This document shows, piece by piece, positions 12,256 to 23,165 of a stretch of DNA of 64,000 nt (its first letter is position 1; the number at the start of each line of letters is the position of its first letter). The position numbers and the translations under genes were made by a program. The stretch is taken from the NCBI GenBank assembly GCA_036250225.1, contig JAPZLL010000020.1, positions 496,001 to 560,000 on the forward strand. Reading direction: 5' to 3'. Under the pieces are notes generated by a model, which saw nothing but the letters and a program-made list of their open reading frames with translations, was not told the DNA's origin and searched no databases. Source of the stretch: Cercophora sp. LCS_1 (Eukaryota; Ascomycota; Sordariomycetes; Sordariales; Lasiosphaeriaceae).

Positions 12256-14132
12256 ATGGACATTCGGTCTGGAGCAGAGGCGGGGCCCTCTGATTCTCGC
12301 CGTTCTCGCCGCAGCCCAAGGAAGACGGACCGGCAGCGAGTGAGAACTGGTATGTGAACACTTGATCTGCTTCCGGGCATTACCTGGATCTAAAACTGTT
12401 CAATCTAGGGTGCTTCACATGTAGAGGTCGAAGAGTCAAGTGCGGCGAGGAGAAGCCCACCTGCAAAAGATGCCAGACCGGCAACCGAGAGTGTGTTTAC
12501 GGGAACGGGGAGCGGGCGCCGAAGAGGGGGCCACCAAAGGCGTGGCCCGAGTTGCCGGCGTTAGAGCCTCGTCCTGAGGTTGGTCCATTCTTGGCTGCTC
12601 AATTCGCGGGTCCTGCCTCCGCATCGTCGTCTGAGCCAATCCGACTGGAGAGCCCTCCTTCGCCGCGTCCTTCAACCACCAGCGAGGGTGTTTACGAACA
12701 TGGCCTCAGTCCTACTTTCTCGGCAGAGCTGCTGCCTGACGTGGAGGCCGTTGAGGTCCCTCCTTCCAATTTCCACTACCAGATTGGAGGGTTTGAGGAG
12801 TTCTACCCTTCCAACTCGGCGTGGATGAGTACCCTGACAAACGACGGCGAGCCACCGGCCCTCTTGCCTGGTCTTTCAGATGTGGAGCGCCAAGCCCTCG
12901 AGTACTACGATACCAATGCAAACTTTGGCTTTGCCAGCAAGCCAGCCGGCTTTTCAACATACAAAATCTTGAGGCAAGTGGCCGAACAGAGTACTGTGGG
13001 CTTGCATCTACTTCTGGCTGCCTCCTTTGCCGAGTTAGCCTGCGACCCTGACACCCGAAACTTGGGTCTGAACGCCGAGAACCACTACAAAGTGGGCGTC
13101 GACAACCTCGAGCCGTTGCTCTCGAGCCCGACCTCGGACGCGATGGTGGTCATGGCGTGCTTCTGGTTCATGTATCTGTACCAGAAGCGATGGCGAACTG
13201 CCGAAACCTGGTGTTGGGCCACACTCAGCAGTTTCATGGCCAATTTCTTTGAACGGACTAGCCTGCACCTCCTTTTATCGTCAGAGCCGAATATGGACGC
13301 GGGGCAACCGATCCTCGGATCTCCGTTGAGACGCGCTGTCATGGCTCGGTTGACTGTTTGGCTTTACGGGATTGACGCCCAGGGCTGCTCACATGGTGAG
13401 GGTGGCAGCCTCGCCCAGCTGATCCAGCGGTCGATATCGACGGCTGGCTTGCTGAGGATATTCGACACCTCGAGGGAGGAATTCCCGCTGCGATGGGGCG
13501 ACGGTTATCCCGCAGATATGGTCGTCGATGACCTCACAAACGCCCCGGCGCTCGAGTTGCTTCATCACACCTGGGCAATCTTGCAGGAAATCAATGACGA
13601 AGCGTCGAACTTCCGGTGCCCAATCAAGCCCGAGAGGGCCAACCGCATCTTACTTGAGCTCGATACGATGCGACGACGGTACCCTATAAGTCTGGTGTTC
13701 CGCTTGACCGAATCACACGAGCTGGAACGAGGTCGGCTGCTGGGGAACTGTGACTGGGCAGTCGGAAACTTTTATGCCGCCCGCATCTACCTCTTCCGGT
13801 GCAGTCTCAGCAAGAAGGATCATGACCTCGATTCGGGAGCAGGGAGTACCATTGCCCAAACGGTAACGGATCTGATAGGCTTGCTTCAGCGAACGCTCAG
13901 GTCTGGCGACAATTACCAAGTCGACCGTATGCAATTCGCTCTCTTCTGGGCCGGCGTTGAGAGTCCTGTGCGGGGAGCAACGGGGAAGTGGATTCGGTCT
14001 AAGCTGTGGCGGCGCGGGCTTGCGCAACCTCTCCAGACCATCATGTTGGAGCAATTGGAATTGGGGAAGAGGGCCACAATCGAGAGGATCCGGCAAGTTT
14101 GCATCGAGGTGCGCGGAGACGATGCAACCTGA
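12256..14132 (+). CDS. Zn(II)2Cys6 transcription factor, 2 exons
   Basis: Predicted 605-aa nuclear regulator. A short first exon (12256-12349) is joined to 12409-14132 across a 59-bp intron; the join completes the N-terminal zinc cluster. The cluster is CFTCRGRRVKC followed by TCKRC and a final Cys in NREC, i.e. C-x2-C-x6-C-x6-C-x2-C-x6-C, at roughly residues 33-60, preceded by an Arg/Lys-rich stretch. A low-complexity Ser/Pro linker follows, then a long helical region resembling the fungal-specific activation domain of the sterol-uptake-regulator type (Fungal_trans_2-like). It is tandem with the M20 amidohydrolase downstream; a regulatory link is possible but unproven. Confidence 0.9.
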
Positions 14133-14600
14133 GTTGGCCGCTGCTGGAGTTTACTGGTCGAATGCCAAGGCATAGCAACCCCCTTTCTGGCTGTCCTGGT
14201 TCCACGGCACAAGGGGGAGCTGGGCCGTCCCACGCTAAAATTCTCTGCCGATTGGTTGGATTTAGCGATTATTTGCTGGGCAAGACAGCCAGTCGGGCTG
14301 CCCCAAGTGACGTTATGTGGGGTGCGGGGCAGCGTCAGTTCTGACGAACTGCTCGAAGAGCACTCACTCTGATTCGTCTGGACGATACACCTTCCAGCAT
14401 TGTTCGCGAAGAAAACGTGGGTTTCACCGACCGGTCTTGCTGGCTGCGGTTGGTCGTTCCGCGGGTTGTCTTGAGTGCTCCAGGCGAGCTGGAGAGAAAG
14501 GAGGCAAGTGACGAGTATAAAGTCTTGAGCTTGGGCACCACACTCAAACCGTTACAACACACAACAGCCTTTTCAGATTTTACGATACTTTGCATTCAAC
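14133..14600. promoter_or_regulatory. Promoter region of the M20 gene with TATA-like site
   Basis: A TATAAAG element begins at 14516, 85 bp upstream of the M20 start, followed by a short A/C-rich leader. No gene is seen in the remainder. Confidence 0.5.
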
Positions 14601-15830
14601 ATGGCGGCCGAGTGGATTGAGTTCATCCAAAGCGAGATCACCGCTCGTATCCCCAACATCGCCTACGTCAACCGCGAAATCCACTCCAACCCTGAGCTCG
14701 CCTACGAAGAACACAAGGCCCACGATACGTTTCTCGCCGCCCTCCTTAAACTCCAGGAGTTCCACGGAGCTAGAGTTCGGGCCCACGCCTACGGTCTCCC
14801 TACCTCCTTCGAGGCCGAGTTCGGCACCAGCGGCCCTCTGATCATCTACAATGCCGAATACGATGCTCTCCCTGGCATAGGTCATGCTTGTGGGCATAAT
14901 CTTATCGCCTCAGCATCGCTTGCCGCATTCCTGGGTGTCGCCGCAGCACTCAAGGCCTCGGGTCTCCCAGGCCGCGTCCGTCTCCTCGGAACCCCAGCTG
15001 AAGAGGGCGGCGGCGGCAAGCTCAAACTCATTGAGCAAGGTGCCTATTCCGGTGCTGATGCCAGCTTGATGGTTCACCCAGGTCCGGGTCACAAGCTTCC
15101 CCCTGGTATCACGGGTGTTTCGTATGTCCGGATGCTGGCCAACATCAAGATGCAGATCCACTTCACCGGCAAGGAATCCCACGCCGCCATTGCACCGTGG
15201 GATGGCGTCAACGCCCTCGACGCCGTGTGTCTCTCGTACAACGCCATTAGCATGCTTCGCCAGCAGATCAAGCCCTACGAGCGCATCCACGGCGTGTTCC
15301 GCTCGGCAGGAGACAGGCCCAATGTCACGCCGGCGCGCTGCACGGTCGAGTACTACGTGCGCAGCGAGACCAAGGCCCAGGCTCAGGCGTTATGGGAGCG
15401 AGTGAAGAAGTGTTTTGAGGGGGCAGCATTGGCAACGGGATGCGGGATGGAAATCGAGCCGCTAAACTCGTATGCAGATGTGAGGTCCAGCAAGATGCTT
15501 TGCCAGGCCTACGTCGATGCGATGCCAGAGGGTGAAGTGGCGTTCAATGAGCCGGCAGACATTTTGGCTGGGAGTACGGATATGGGCGATGTATGCTATG
15601 AGTGCCCAGGATTTCATGGCGTGTTTGGCATTGGGACGCAGGAGGGCGAGGCGAATCATACCCATGGGTTTGCGAGAGCCGCTGGGACGGAGGAGGCTTT
15701 CCAGCGGGCGTTGGAGTGCGGGAGGGCCATGGCTGTCGTGGGCTGGCGGATCTTGACGGAGCCGGGGTTCAAGGAGAGAGTGAGGAGCGAATGGGAGGAG
15801 GATATGCAGCTGGCGGCGGAGGGAAAGTGA
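14601..15830 (+). CDS. M20-family amidohydrolase/peptidase, single exon
   Basis: Predicted 409-aa zinc-dependent amidohydrolase resembling the ACY1L2/PM20D2 group (aminoacylase-1-like), which hydrolyses N-acyl amino acids or dipeptides. Metal-binding and catalytic blocks are visible: EYDALPGIGHACGHN near residues 92-106, TPAEEGGGGK with the expected general-base Glu, and the dimerisation-domain HFTGKESHAA with its His. The C-terminal metal His probably lies in EANHTHG. No signal peptide, so cytosolic. Length fits the family and there is no intron. The natural substrate cannot be inferred. Confidence 0.93.
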   Translation: MAAEWIEFIQSEITARIPNIAYVNREIHSNPELAYEEHKAHDTFLAALLKLQEFHGARVRAHAYGLPTSFEAEFGTSGPLIIYNAEYDALPGIGHACGHNLIASASLAAFLGVAAALKASGLPGRVRLLGTPAEEGGGGKLKLIEQGAYSGADASLMVHPGPGHKLPPGITGVSYVRMLANIKMQIHFTGKESHAAIAPWDGVNALDAVCLSYNAISMLRQQIKPYERIHGVFRSAGDRPNVTPARCTVEYYVRSETKAQAQALWERVKKCFEGAALATGCGMEIEPLNSYADVRSSKMLCQAYVDAMPEGEVAFNEPADILAGSTDMGDVCYECPGFHGVFGIGTQEGEANHTHGFARAAGTEEAFQRALECGRAMAVVGWRILTEPGFKERVRSEWEEDMQLAAEGK

Positions 15831-16523
15831 ACTGTTTCTTGTCGCTATCAAGCGGAGTATACAAGGGTTAGGGTTGACTTAGCGCATCGAGAAGCTCCAG
15901 GAGGTTTTTAGAGTCCTTGGCTTGTCAGCCCGATTTCGGGAGCGCGCGTGTTCGGTGCCACGCTCGAGTGGTATCATCAGCGAGAGAGCTTAAACATGCT
16001 CCTTTTACCATCAGTCAATGCGTTTTTCACTGAGTTTTGTCTCATCGAAAAGAAAAGGAGAAAAATGACATCCCGTCCAAGGAAAGCCCAGCCTTGCCAA
16101 TGGTCTCCCTGGCCCACAGCCCCATGACCAGCCAATGACAGCACCAGCCCGCTGCGCCGGTACGTACCGCCTCGTGCTGGGCTGGTCCATCCGAGATGAA
16201 CACGACGGCAAAAAAAGCGTGTCGTCAAAGGGGGTTCGGTCCCATCGCATCGACACCTTTCCGAAGACGCCGAACGGATTTTTTTTTTCTTCGATCTTCC
16301 GATCGCGTACCTGGTATTATAGACGATCGACGACAGGCAGGCATTCAATTGCGCTGTGCAGTCCCCTCCCTCCAACTGTCCTACTTTCCACGAGTTCCCG
16401 ATTGAATCGAATCGACTCGCCCGCCCCCCTGTTCGTCCCATCATCCTGGGTTCATCGTCCGACAAAAGTCTCACGGTTTTTTTTTTTTGCTTCCCACGAG
16501 GGAGAGGCGTCACGTTTGACAGA
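15831..16523. other. Intergenic, leader of the Ytp1-like gene
   Basis: About 690 bp. It contains two telomere-like repeats (AGGGTTAGGGTT, 15864-15875) 34 bp after the M20 stop, and pyrimidine-rich stretches with two T-runs (around 16280 and 16480) that probably belong to the 5' UTR of the next gene. Confidence 0.5.
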
Positions 16524-18150
16524 ATGGCTCCTCCGCGCTTCGGAGTCGGAGCGGGCGGAGGATTCGTTCTCCTCGCGACAGCCCTAGGACTGTTTGCAAC
16601 CGTGGCGACGGCGCACGATCACGACGAAGGGAATATCCCCGAGGGCGAAGCGGTTTCGATGGATCCGATTGATTCGACACTGTGGGCGCACATTTTTTTG
16701 CAGATGTTTGTGTTTGGGATTTTGTTCCCTGTGGGCATGGTTCTTGGGGTGAGTTTTTCCTTTTGTTTTCGTCCTGGGATGGGGAGTGGGAAAGATAATA
16801 AGGGGAGAGGGGAGGGAAGAGAAGATGGACAAGGGACGACAGGTGGAAAAGAGGAAAAACAAAGAGCTGACTTTGGTAACAAACAGATTGTCAAAAACCG
16901 ATGGCATGTCCCCGTTCAGGTCCTCGCCACGGCGCTTGCGCTCCTGGGCTACGCCCTTGGTCACCTCCATGGCGGACGCAAGTTTGTCCATTCGAATGTG
17001 CACGCCAAGTTTGCGACGCCGCTCTTCTTCCTGATGGTTGCGCAGGTGGTGCTGGGGATCTACCTCAAGCTGCATCTGGAGAGGGGGATACACGGACGGA
17101 TTCGACCAGTGGTGAAGATGCTGCATGGGATCAACGGCAAGGCATTCCCATTGATCTCGTGGGTGCAGATGCTGTTTGGCGGGATCACGGCGCTGGGATT
17201 CTGTCAGGGCGACCATCTGGGGCAGTGTTTGGCGCATTTCATCATGGGCAGCGCCTTCATTGCCTATGGTATTTTGTTGACCATCCTGCTGCTGGTTGGG
17301 CAGCTCTGGCTGCGCAGGACGGGCAGGAGCCAGGAGTTCTTTGACAGTGTGGTTATCGCCGCGTGGGGATGCGTCAACACGTTCACCGAACACCGCTGGG
17401 GCACCGCCTGGGTCAGGAATGACTGGCAACATACGACCATGGGTATTATTTGGTGGTGCGCTGGCCTCGCTGGTATCTGGCTCAGTCGTGGGAGGGACGG
17501 TTCGCCCAGGCGCAACTTCATCCCCGGATTTGTCATTGGCATTACGGGCTGGGCCATGTCGGCGCATCCGCAGGACTTGATGATCAGCGCCATGACGCAT
17601 AAGGTCTTTGGCTATACGCTCATGGCAGTGGGTGTTACTCGCGTCATTGAGATTTCGTTTGTCTTGCATGATAAGCCGGGCATGTCGGAAGACGGCACCG
17701 AGTCCCACAGCTTCCAATATGTCCCTATTTTCGTAAGTTGTCTTGGGAACCCCCGTTTAGGCGGATCTAACGGCATCATAGCTTCTCTACGCCGCCGGCT
17801 TCCTGTTCATGGGCGCAACCGAGGAACAGATGAATCTTGTCGCACACTCAGGCATGGATGCCGTCGCCTACGTCCTCATCCTCTACAGCCTCGCCTTCCT
17901 CCTGTTCCTCTTTGTCAACATGCTCATCTATCTCTACGAGCGCAACGCCAACCCCGCTGCCTTCAAGACGGCTGCCAACGGGCATGCGCGCTCAGGCCAG
18001 CGAGACGAGGATGGGCAGCTCCGTGATGCTGGCGAGTTTGAGCTCGACGGGCTGATGACTGATGATGAGGATGATGAGCATGCTGCAAGAAGAAAGCTGT
18101 TGAGGACTGATGGGACAGACAGCCCGAGTGGAGCGGGGAGAAGCGCATAG
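16524..18150 (+). CDS. Ytp1-like polytopic membrane protein, 3 exons
   Basis: Predicted 479-aa integral membrane protein with the DUF2427 plus Ytp1-like C-terminal layout. Exons 16524-16748, 16887-17732 and 17782-18150; both introns are phase 0. The N-terminus is a signal-like hydrophobic segment ending near ATVATAHDH. DUF2427 follows (TLWAHIFLQMFVFGILFPVG and onward), then about eight further hydrophobic helices containing several His residues (HLHGGRKFVHSNVHAKF), reminiscent of cytochrome b561-type folds. The Ytp1 region includes FIPGFVIGITGWAMSAHPQ. The tail is acidic and Ser/Asp rich. Yeast Ytp1 has no established biochemical function, so none is assigned. Confidence 0.88.
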
Positions 18151-18551
18151 AGTGTATTGGTATCTGCATCAGGCATGGAGTTGGCGGTGTATTTTGGTAC
18201 AAGGGTAGTTATATCGGCATCGCCCTTGAATGTATAGGAAGCCATTGGTTCAAAAGTGGTCAAACTGTGCATGTTGTTGCGGCGTCCAGTGCGAGGTTCT
18301 GCTCAAACCACCGTGCCCACTCCAATCTCCCCGCTCGAGTCATTGTGCCACCTGCCCCGCCCCTCACGACAGCCTCACATTCTTCATGGAGGGCAATCAC
18401 CGCAGCCATCATCGATCGCTCCGCACAACTACCAAAGCAAGGTGATCCGGGTGCATTTTAGAACCGAGACCAAAGAATTACACGAAAGGAGGTATCGTGC
18501 GTCTTCTCAGCGGTGCAAAAAGATACATCTTTACAAATGCATCAGAACATC
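18151..18551. other. Intergenic between Ytp1-like gene and tRNA-Ser
   Basis: About 400 bp with no supportable gene; presumably the 3' UTR of the Ytp1-like gene and downstream flank of the tRNA. Confidence 0.6.
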
Positions 18552-18556
18552 AAAAA
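18552..18556 (-). terminator. Pol III T-run after tRNA-Ser
   Basis: Five T residues on the minus strand directly after the discriminator base, the usual Pol III stop signal. Confidence 0.75.
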
Positions 18557-18660
18557 CGTCACCTACAGGATTCGAACCTGTGCTCCCGAGGGAACTGCCT
18601 AGCATGCTATCCCGAGGAGGAATTAGCAGGGCAGCGCGTTAACCACTCCGCCAAAGTGAC
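18557..18660 (-). tRNA. tRNA-Ser(GCT) with intron
   Basis: Minus-strand cloverleaf: acceptor arm GTCACTT paired with AGGTGAC, anticodon stem CTGCC/GGCAG around loop CTGCTAA (anticodon GCT), T arm ACAGG-TTCGAAT-CCTGT. A long variable arm (TTCCCTCGGGAGC) marks a type II tRNA. About 23 nt between position 37 and the 3' half of the anticodon stem form the usual nuclear tRNA intron. Confidence 0.93.
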
Positions 18661-20440
18661 TAATGCTTGTTTGATGGTGGAATGGTGCAGTGTTTCGGCA
18701 TATGGCATTCGTTGGGAAGAGATAGCCGAGGGGATGCGGGGGGCTTGTTTGGGTTTTTGGGGGACCCGACAGGAGGTGGGTCCCCCTTTCGTGAGCTGGA
18801 GCTTGTTGGGATTAAGGGTGAGCGCTCTTTGGGCTTTGGAGGAGATTAGTACTAAAGAAAACGAGGGGAAGACTGCAAGGTGTTCTGTCATTTCTTTCGG
18901 GTTGTTGTCGTCAAACGGCTTCTGTTTGGAATAGGAATCAGGAGGCAGGGAGCAGCTCGTCCCCACCACTGCCCGCAAACACCTTGACGGTCTCACCCCA
19001 CTCCTGGCCTCGACAACGACGGGATGACAACACCCAAATAGTCGCGTTTTGTGACAGACACTAATGTCTGGGTTTGATCTCTCTTCATGTCTCGCATTAT
19101 GGCGAGAAAACAAGAGCAAATGCAGTATTCGCCTAATCGTTGCAACTGGCAGGGGGACAAAACGCCCTCATCACCCCGTTGCACTTGCAAGTTGCAACCC
19201 AAGCAGTGGAGCTGTCCTTCATCTTCTGGAGCCACCGACGCCGCTGATATTCGGATTTTTTTTTTTCTTGCATCGGACTCTCCTTATTTCTTCCGGATCT
19301 CATTCTTTCTGCCCGGCTGCTTGCATCACTCTTTTTCCTAACACTCACCCTACTCCAAGCTCCTTTCGAGCTCTGCCCTTTCTCCTTACGGGAGCCCGGC
19401 TCGTGTCATGTTCCGGCGGCATCCTCAATTACCTTGTATATACCAAAAATAGTGGACCAAAGAGTCATAAACCTGGGATTCGTCTGTTCATCCTCCACAA
19501 TTACCCGCTCAGGCTTTGGCAGCTCCATCTATACCAGACGTCGATATACAGACCGAGATATTACCCCACATTTGAGAACAGTATTGACAGATCCGATGCA
19601 TACATACGTAGCTTTAGTGAGCCTTCACACGGTATGTCTTCAGGTTCATCAAGCTTCAACCAAGCTCATCATCCAATGCCCTCATGGAATCCTTCGAATC
19701 CGGCATTCGTCACCTCTACCATGACGAGAAACGGATGATCGGCACTTGGGTCTCCCGTACTGACCTCATTTTGCGTCTCGACATATTACAGCAGACTGCC
19801 GGCCCTCGGATGTGCGACGTCGTCCGGTCGGGAAGGGCATGCTACCGTTTTGTCGTGACGAACGGAGAATATGACCCAATGGGAGATTATGGGGATTTCC
19901 GGCATCCAACCAGATGGCCAGCAAAAAGTGTCGACTTAATATGGGGAGGAGTTTAATCCAACATGGTGTCGGGACGCCGGGTATATGGACGGCTAGCAGA
20001 CACCGCACCACTGATTGGAGGGCTGAAAGCACGGAAGAAGGTCCTGGGCAGAGAACACAAAGTGACAGCGCCGATCCTGCCCATTTCGTTCCCCTCGATA
20101 CTCTGTTCCTCGGCCGTGGGAGATGGGGTCATGGTGGTGGTGAGGTCGCCACAGCGGTCCTTTTCCCCATCTGGGGGGTAACAGGCTGATTGGGAGGACC
20201 ACGAGAGCAATCTCCATATTGTCTGCATTTGCAAGACCGGTCTCTGGGGCAGACATGCCAGTGTATCCCCCCACCACGACCCCAGATATTGCAAATATAG
20301 CACATCATCGAGAACCGCCTCCCAGGTTTTCCTACCTATATAGAATCTCTCTCCCCTGCATCCCGCCCCGACAGCCAACCCCGAACCTGGTCTCCCCACA
20401 ACCGCACGCAAACCGGGCTACACACAACAACAACTCCACC
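18661..20440. other. Intergenic, 1.8 kb; unresolved coding hints near 19.6-19.95 kb
   Basis: No gene can be supported. A Ser/Pro-rich frame starting MSSGSSSFNQAHH (about 19639) and an overlapping 90-codon frame (19684-19956) could be exons of a small gene, but I found no convincing splice link between them. A TATATAG element at 20338-20344, about 100 bp upstream of the glycine-rich protein start, is a good TATA-box candidate. Confidence 0.45.
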
Positions 20441-23043
20441 ATGGAAAAGGCAAAGCCAAGGCCCTCCGTGGGCCAGGTCTTGGCCCTCTTCCTCCTTTTT
20501 GTCGTTTCCGTCTTAGCAGACTGCACCTGCACGGGCCTCGACTACACGAACGGCGGCTCCTACCTCGTCGACGGCACCAACACGGCAGACTTCACCTTCA
20601 CGTCCGTCTTCCAATCATGCGGCCCCGACACGGTCGAACCCATCCTCCTCGACCCGACCGGCGTCGGCTACCTCTGCACCGAGATATCCATGGAAGCCTC
20701 GGGCGAGCAGCAGCAGTCCTCATGCGAGATCCCCTACTCCCGAATGATCTCGGGCAAATGGTCCATCATCATCCAAGCCGACGCGACCGATTTCCAGGTC
20801 ATTCGCGAGTTTACTTTGACAGTCCAAGCCCTTGAGAAAGCAACAGTCACCGCGACTCCCACCGTCGTTGTTGGTGTTACATCGACGTTGCCAGCTGTCG
20901 TGGTGGAAACGACGCTGTACCAGACGTCCACGTACCTAGGCAAGGCGCCAGTGGTGTCGGTGCAGTGTGGATATGATCGGGACACGACGTTTACGCTCAC
21001 GCAGTGGCTTGCGCCGCCTAGGACGACGGTTTGGACGACGGTGGAACGGACTAGGACCGAGGGCAGTGTCACCAGTGTGTACGTGACTACGGTCGGGTTG
21101 AGCGCGTATTGTCATTGGCCGCAGGGGCAGGGGGCTCGGCCGCCGACTGTTGATCGGCCTGCGCCGGCGCCGAGTACACCGAAGCCGAGTGGGTGTGGGG
21201 ATTGTAGGCCTTGGTTTAGTAGTGGTGGGGGGTGGAATTGGGGGACGGGGAGGGGGAGGGGGAATGGGAATGGGAATGGTGGTGGCAATGGCGGCGGGAA
21301 TGGTGGTGGCGGGAAGGGAGGCGGCGGCGGTGGTGGAGGAGGGCCTGGGAATGGTAAAGGTGGAGGTGGTGGCGGCGGCGGTGGTGGTCCCGGTAATGGG
21401 AAGGGAGGAGGTGGAGGTGGAGGAGGAGGTGGTCCTGGCAATGGGAAGGGAGGAGGTGGAGGTGGAGGTAGTGGTGGTCCTGGCAACGGGAAGGGCGGTG
21501 GAGGAGGTGGGGGAGGAGGACCTGGAAATGGAAAAGGGGGCGGCGGCGGAGGCGGAGGCGGAGGCGGTCCAGGTAACGGAAAGGGAGGTGGTGGTGGTGG
21601 CGGCGGCGGCGGCCCTGGCAATGGCAATGGCAAGGGCGGAGGCGGAGGAGGAGGAGGCGGTGGTGGGAAGAGTGGAGGTGGAGGTGGTGGGAAGAGCGGT
21701 GGTGGGGGAGGCGGAGGAGGGAAGAATGGCGGCGGCGGTGGAGGAAATGGGGGTGGAAAAGGGGGAGGTGGTGGAGGAGGTAAGAGTGGTGGAGGCGGCG
21801 GGGGAGGCGGGAAATCTGGGGGAGGTGGAGGTGGTGGCGGTAAGAGCGGAGGTATGTAGTCTCAGTCCCGTCGATGAGTCTCGTGCTAACGTTGTCGCAG
21901 GCGGTGGTGGCCGTGGTAGGTTCCAGTGACGCTTGTCTCAATGTCTCTGCTGACTTGGTGGCTAGGAGGCGGTGGAGGTGGTGGAGGTGGTGGAGGAGGA
22001 GGTATGTTTCTCATTTTCTGCCGATGCGTTGTTGACGACTAACGGTTTCTAGGCGGAGGCGGAGGCGGCCGCGGAGGGGGTGGTGGTGGTTCAGGGGGAG
22101 GAGGTCGAGGAGGCGGTAGTATGTCATCTTCAACAAGCCTGACTGCTCATCGGCTAACATTCTTAGGCGGTGGTGGGGGCAACCGAGGAGGGGGTGGTGG
22201 AGGTGGCGGTGGCGGTGGTGGAAATAGAGGCGGTGGAGGTGGGGGAAATAGGGGTGGTGGTGGAGGTGGGGGAGGAGGTGGTGGAGGGAGAGGTATGCGA
22301 CGGCCCCATTCTTGCTTCAAGACATAACACTAACTGCTCTAAGGTGGTGGTAGCGGCGGCGGCGGCGGCGGCGGTGGTGGAGGCAGAGGTAGTGCTAGAG
22401 ACCCCATCACCAAGCACGAGCTGACTGTATTAGGCGGAGGACGAGGAGGCCGACAGAACCCCTCGAGTAAGAGACTTGCCAAAGACATGAGACAAAGCGC
22501 TGACTTAAACCTCGTAGATGATGCTCCCATCGAAGAGAGAGGCATTGTCCGAGTCGCGGCCATCACCACGACCATCCTTCAAACGACGTACACTGTTACC
22601 CAGACCACCACCAAGATCGTCCCTGCCCGAACTGCTATTGAGACTGGTGAGTTGACAAACTCACTACATATTGCTCCTGTGCTAACTCTTTCCTCAGTCT
22701 ACGACGTCGTCACTCGCACTTTGTAAGTCACCCATCCAGCCCCTGACTCAAGGTGCGACCATCGCTGACACCAAACCCAGCATCCCGCCCGCTCAGACCG
22801 TTTGCAACGAGCCCGATATTCCCACCATCACTGTTTTTAGGGCTGAGCCGACGCAGACGATTTACAATGTGCAATATGTCACTCTGAGAACCCAAGTGAC
22901 TGTGTGGGTTGGGTAAGTCATGACAGGATCGCTCGGCAGTTATGCTGGGACTGACAACACGCAGGCAAACGCAGTATGAAACGTATTCCAACTACCAATC
23001 GGCAACAGCGTGTTGGGCGAATGGGGGCTACTACGGAGTTTGA
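20441..23043 (+). CDS. Secreted glycine-rich repeat protein, 11 exons
   Basis: Predicted 698-aa extracellular protein; family not recognised. Signal peptide MEKAKPRPSVGQ...VVSVLA, then a Cys-containing beta-rich domain (residues about 27-245), a glycine tract with seven PGNG repeats, and a C-terminal Thr/Val-rich domain echoing the N-terminal one (TTYTVTQTTTK) and ending WANGGYYGV. Exons: 20441-21851, 21901-21915, 21966-22001, 22053-22118, 22167-22292, 22344-22388, 22434-22466, 22518-22646, 22698-22722, 22781-22912, 22965-23043. All ten introns (45-58 bp) have GT-AG ends, most with CTGAC or CTAAC before the acceptor. Exons 2-8 are all multiples of three in phase 1. Without splicing the frame stops at 21859 and the C-terminal domain is lost. 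Probably a cell-wall or matrix protein (inference). Confidence 0.82.
21341..21634 (+). repeat. Gly-rich protein repeats, seven PGNGK/PGNGNGK units
   Basis: Within exon 1 of the glycine-rich gene, seven PGNG units are separated by 7-11-residue poly-Gly spacers, at intervals of roughly 40-50 bp. Codon choice varies among GGA/GGC/GGT/GGG, so the copies are not very recent exact duplications. Downstream spacers switch to GKSGG and GKNGG units. Confidence 0.9.
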
Positions 23044-23165
23044 AGTGTTTGGGTCACGGAATGATGGTGACAACGTTTGACGAGCTCAGTTGGGAGATCC
23101 TGAAGGGTTGTTGTAATGTGTACTGTTTAGCGCCGTCCCGGAAGTAAAAAAAAAAACCATGTCGA

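Noticed and set aside
11713..15875. Telomere-like repeats as evidence of a chromosome end
   Set aside because: Only two units each, in gene-rich DNA with genes on both sides.
16584..17717. 377-codon minus-strand frame
   Set aside because: Antisense to the Ytp1-like gene, with no motif.
19064..19738. 224-codon plus-strand frame
   Set aside because: First part is low-complexity and Phe/Leu-rich from T-runs; only the end looks mildly coding and no gene model could be closed.
21112..21633. Long proline-rich open frame on the minus strand
   Set aside because: It is the complement of GGN glycine codons (NCC = Pro-rich) in the glycine-rich protein and has no start context or other support.
21216..21941. 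His/Leu/Arg-rich minus-strand and Val/Glu-rich plus-strand frames
   Set aside because: Shadow frames of the same repeats; stop-free only because of base composition.
21300..22440. Repeats considered as a CRISPR array or minisatellite
   Set aside because: Repeat units are degenerate codons of a protein repeat and introns interrupt them; the organism is a fungus.
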